Assembly (NCBI RefSeq): GCF_007644105.1
Contig: NZ_VFAC01000033.1
Coordinates: 1-42,711 of the forward strand
Length of the DNA stretch: 42,711 nt
Source of the DNA: Elioraea rosea
GTDB taxonomy: Bacteria; Pseudomonadota; Alphaproteobacteria; Acetobacterales; Acetobacteraceae
Direction of reading: 5' to 3'
Shown: one piece after another, positions 41,639-42,711 of the stretch
Layout: every line of letters starts with the position of its first letter
Position numbering within the stretch: the first letter of the stretch is position 1
Position numbers and translations under genes: made by a program
Notes under the pieces: model-generated
Seen by the model: the letters and a program-made list of their open reading frames with translations, nothing else
Told to the model about the DNA's origin: nothing
The model's database searches: none

Positions 41639-42475
41639 GCCCTCCCGATAGGTCGGGTAGCGGAGCGACCAGCCCGTCGCGGCCTTGGTCAGCCCGTTTG
41701 CCACCTTCCGGTTCTCCGACCAGAAGGAGAGCGCCATCAGCGACATGTTCGCCCTGGCCGCCTCGAAGGCGATCGCGGGTGGCGGCTTCGCGCCGAGCAG
41801 CCGGGCAGCTTCGGCCACAACATCGGCCGAGGCGGCGGGCTCGTCATCTGCGCCATGCAGCACGCGCACCGGCACGCCGGGCGGCCGGGCCATGGCGGCG
41901 GCAACGAGGCCAGCGATGTCCTCGACATGGATTCGCGAGAAGGCGTGGCCGGGCTTTATCACCCGCCGCGCCGTGCCCTCCCTCACCTCATCGATCGCGC
42001 TGCGCCCCGGACCGTAGATGCCGGAGAGCCGGATCAGGTCGACCGGCGCGTCGGCCCGCGCCGCGACCTCTTCCCAGGCACGCTCCGCGGCGAGGCGTCG
42101 CTGGCTGCGCGGCTGCCCCGGGGCAGGGGTGGAGGTTTCCTCGACCCAGGCGCCGCCACGGTCGCCATAGACGCCGGTCGTCGAGAGATAGCCGATCCAG
42201 CGAAGGCCCCGGGCGGCGGCGATGGCCTCCCGATGTGCGGCGAGCACGGGTTCGCCGCCCTCCGCGGGTGCGGCGGTCGCGAGCAGGTGGGTCGCTTCCC
42301 CGACAGGCGGTGCATCGAAGGAGGCGACGGCGAGCCCCTCGGCCCGAAGCGCCTCGGCGGCCGCTGAGCCTGGGTCGCGTGTCACCACCGTGACATGGGC
42401 ACCCCGGGCGGCGGCGGCGCGGGCCGCCACCGTCCCGCTGTAGCCGAGACCGAACACGATCAGCCGCGCCGTCAT
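41609..42475 (-). CDS. NAD(P)-binding SDR-like protein, YeeZ type
   Basis: A 288-residue extended-SDR/epimerase-like protein. RLIVFGLGYSGTVAARAAAA is the nucleotide-binding turn (G-x-G-x-x-G). IGYLSTTGVYGDRGGAWVEE supplies Ser-Thr-Thr and a Tyr like the SDR active site, and IRLSGIYGPGRSAIDEVREG is characteristic of the YeeZ and sugar epimerase group. The Tyr-x-x-x-Lys pair of true epimerases is not seen after the VYG motif, so the enzyme may bind a cofactor without epimerase activity. ATG 42475 has AGAGG six bases upstream, better than GTG 42478. The 3' end overlaps the convergent hydrolase by 30 bases. Confidence 0.85.
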   Translation of the reverse strand: MTARLIVFGLGYSGTVAARAAAARGAHVTVVTRDPGSAAAEALRAEGLAVASFDAPPVGEATHLLATAAPAEGGEPVLAAHREAIAAARGLRWIGYLSTTGVYGDRGGAWVEETSTPAPGQPRSQRRLAAERAWEEVAARADAPVDLIRLSGIYGPGRSAIDEVREGTARRVIKPGHAFSRIHVEDIAGLVAAAMARPPGVPVRVLHGADDEPAASADVVAEAARLLGAKPPPAIAFEAARANMSLMALSFWSENRKVANGLTKAATGWSLRYPTYREGLKAILSGKA

Positions 42476-42541
42476 CACACCCCTCTTTCAGGCCGGCTTT
42501 CCCGGCTACAGTGCCGGGCAGGATCACGGAGAGGACGGAAC

Positions 42542-42711
42542 GTGTCGAGGGCTGCGGGCGCCCTGCTCCTGCTGGTGGCGATGGTCGCCTCGGCCATGGG
42601 GTTCTGGCTGGCCGGCGGCGACGGCCCGGCCACCCTGCCGCCGCGCGCCGTCCCCTCTGCCGCGTCACCTCCCCCGCCCCGCCCCGCCGAGGCCGCACCC
42701 GCGCCGGCGCC
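42542..42711 (+). CDS. Unidentified protein, N-terminal part only
   Basis: Fifty-six codons are visible before the right edge. The start GTG 42542 has GGAGAGG seven bases upstream. Residues 5-27 are a hydrophobic stretch (ALLLLVAMVASAMGFWLAG) that should serve as a signal anchor, followed by a Pro- and Ala-rich linker (PPRPAEAAPAPA). This pattern suits an exported or membrane-anchored protein with a periplasmic domain further on, such as a cell-wall or outer-membrane assembly factor. Nothing more specific can be said from this part. Confidence 0.55.
   Translation, partial: MSRAAGALLLLVAMVASAMGFWLAGGDGPATLPPRAVPSAASPPPPRPAEAAPAPA

Noticed and set aside
1-42711. Mobile elements, phage genes, CRISPR arrays, restriction or toxin-antitoxin systems
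   Set aside because: I looked for transposase motifs, spaced direct repeats, integrase and nuclease signatures and saw none. The tRNA-Arg gene has no partial duplicate in the window that would mark an integrated element.

Overview
The window is about 42.7 kb of very GC-rich DNA, densely packed with genes whose third codon positions are almost all G or C. The gene order ffh-rpsP-rimM-trmD-rplS-leuC-leuD-leuB, the Tat-type TRRAA export signals, a FadR-type TRAP operon and the style of the proteins point to an alphaproteobacterium, most likely Rhodospirillales/Acetobacteraceae. That placement is inference. I see no phage, insertion sequence, integrase or CRISPR array.

Layout. (1) 1-6343: the start of a flavin amine oxidase-like gene, then a FadR-type regulator, a complete TRAP transporter (DctP, DctQ, DctM), an RpiB/LacAB-type isomerase and a short-chain dehydrogenase in one operon, meeting a convergent MFS transporter gene. 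(2) 6472-18692: an envelope polysaccharide locus. The plus strand carries a DUF6311-like membrane protein, a GT39-like membrane glycosyltransferase and a YdcF/ElyC-type protein. A 61-nt palindrome separates them from a minus-strand operon of an initiating sugar-phosphate transferase, a flippase and four glycosyltransferases. A second DUF6311-like gene diverges from that operon. (3) 18795-20898: a DJ-1/PfpI protein, a MarR-GNAT pair with a clear promoter/operator, and tRNA-Arg(ACG). (4) 20997-27816: a housekeeping operon for SRP, ribosome and tRNA modification genes running into leucine biosynthesis. (5) 27989-28999: two paralogous small lipoproteins. (6) 29088-35171: a TetR regulator diverging from an operon of class III aminotransferase, solitary family 5 solute-binding protein and an N,N-dimethylformamidase large-subunit homologue. 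(7) 35237-38677: an M48 lipoprotein metalloprotease convergent with thrS-infC, where infC appears to begin with an AUA codon. (8) 38747-42711: a GT9-GT4 pair, an ABHD10-like hydrolase, a YeeZ-like dehydrogenase and the start of an unidentified gene.

The most interesting points are the orphan dimethylformamidase-like operon, the AUA start of infC, the self-controlling promoter of the FadR-type regulator with a probably leaderless message, the paired DUF6311-like genes around the glycan locus, and the 61-nt hairpin between its two operons. Protein family names come from recognition of motifs, not from a search.
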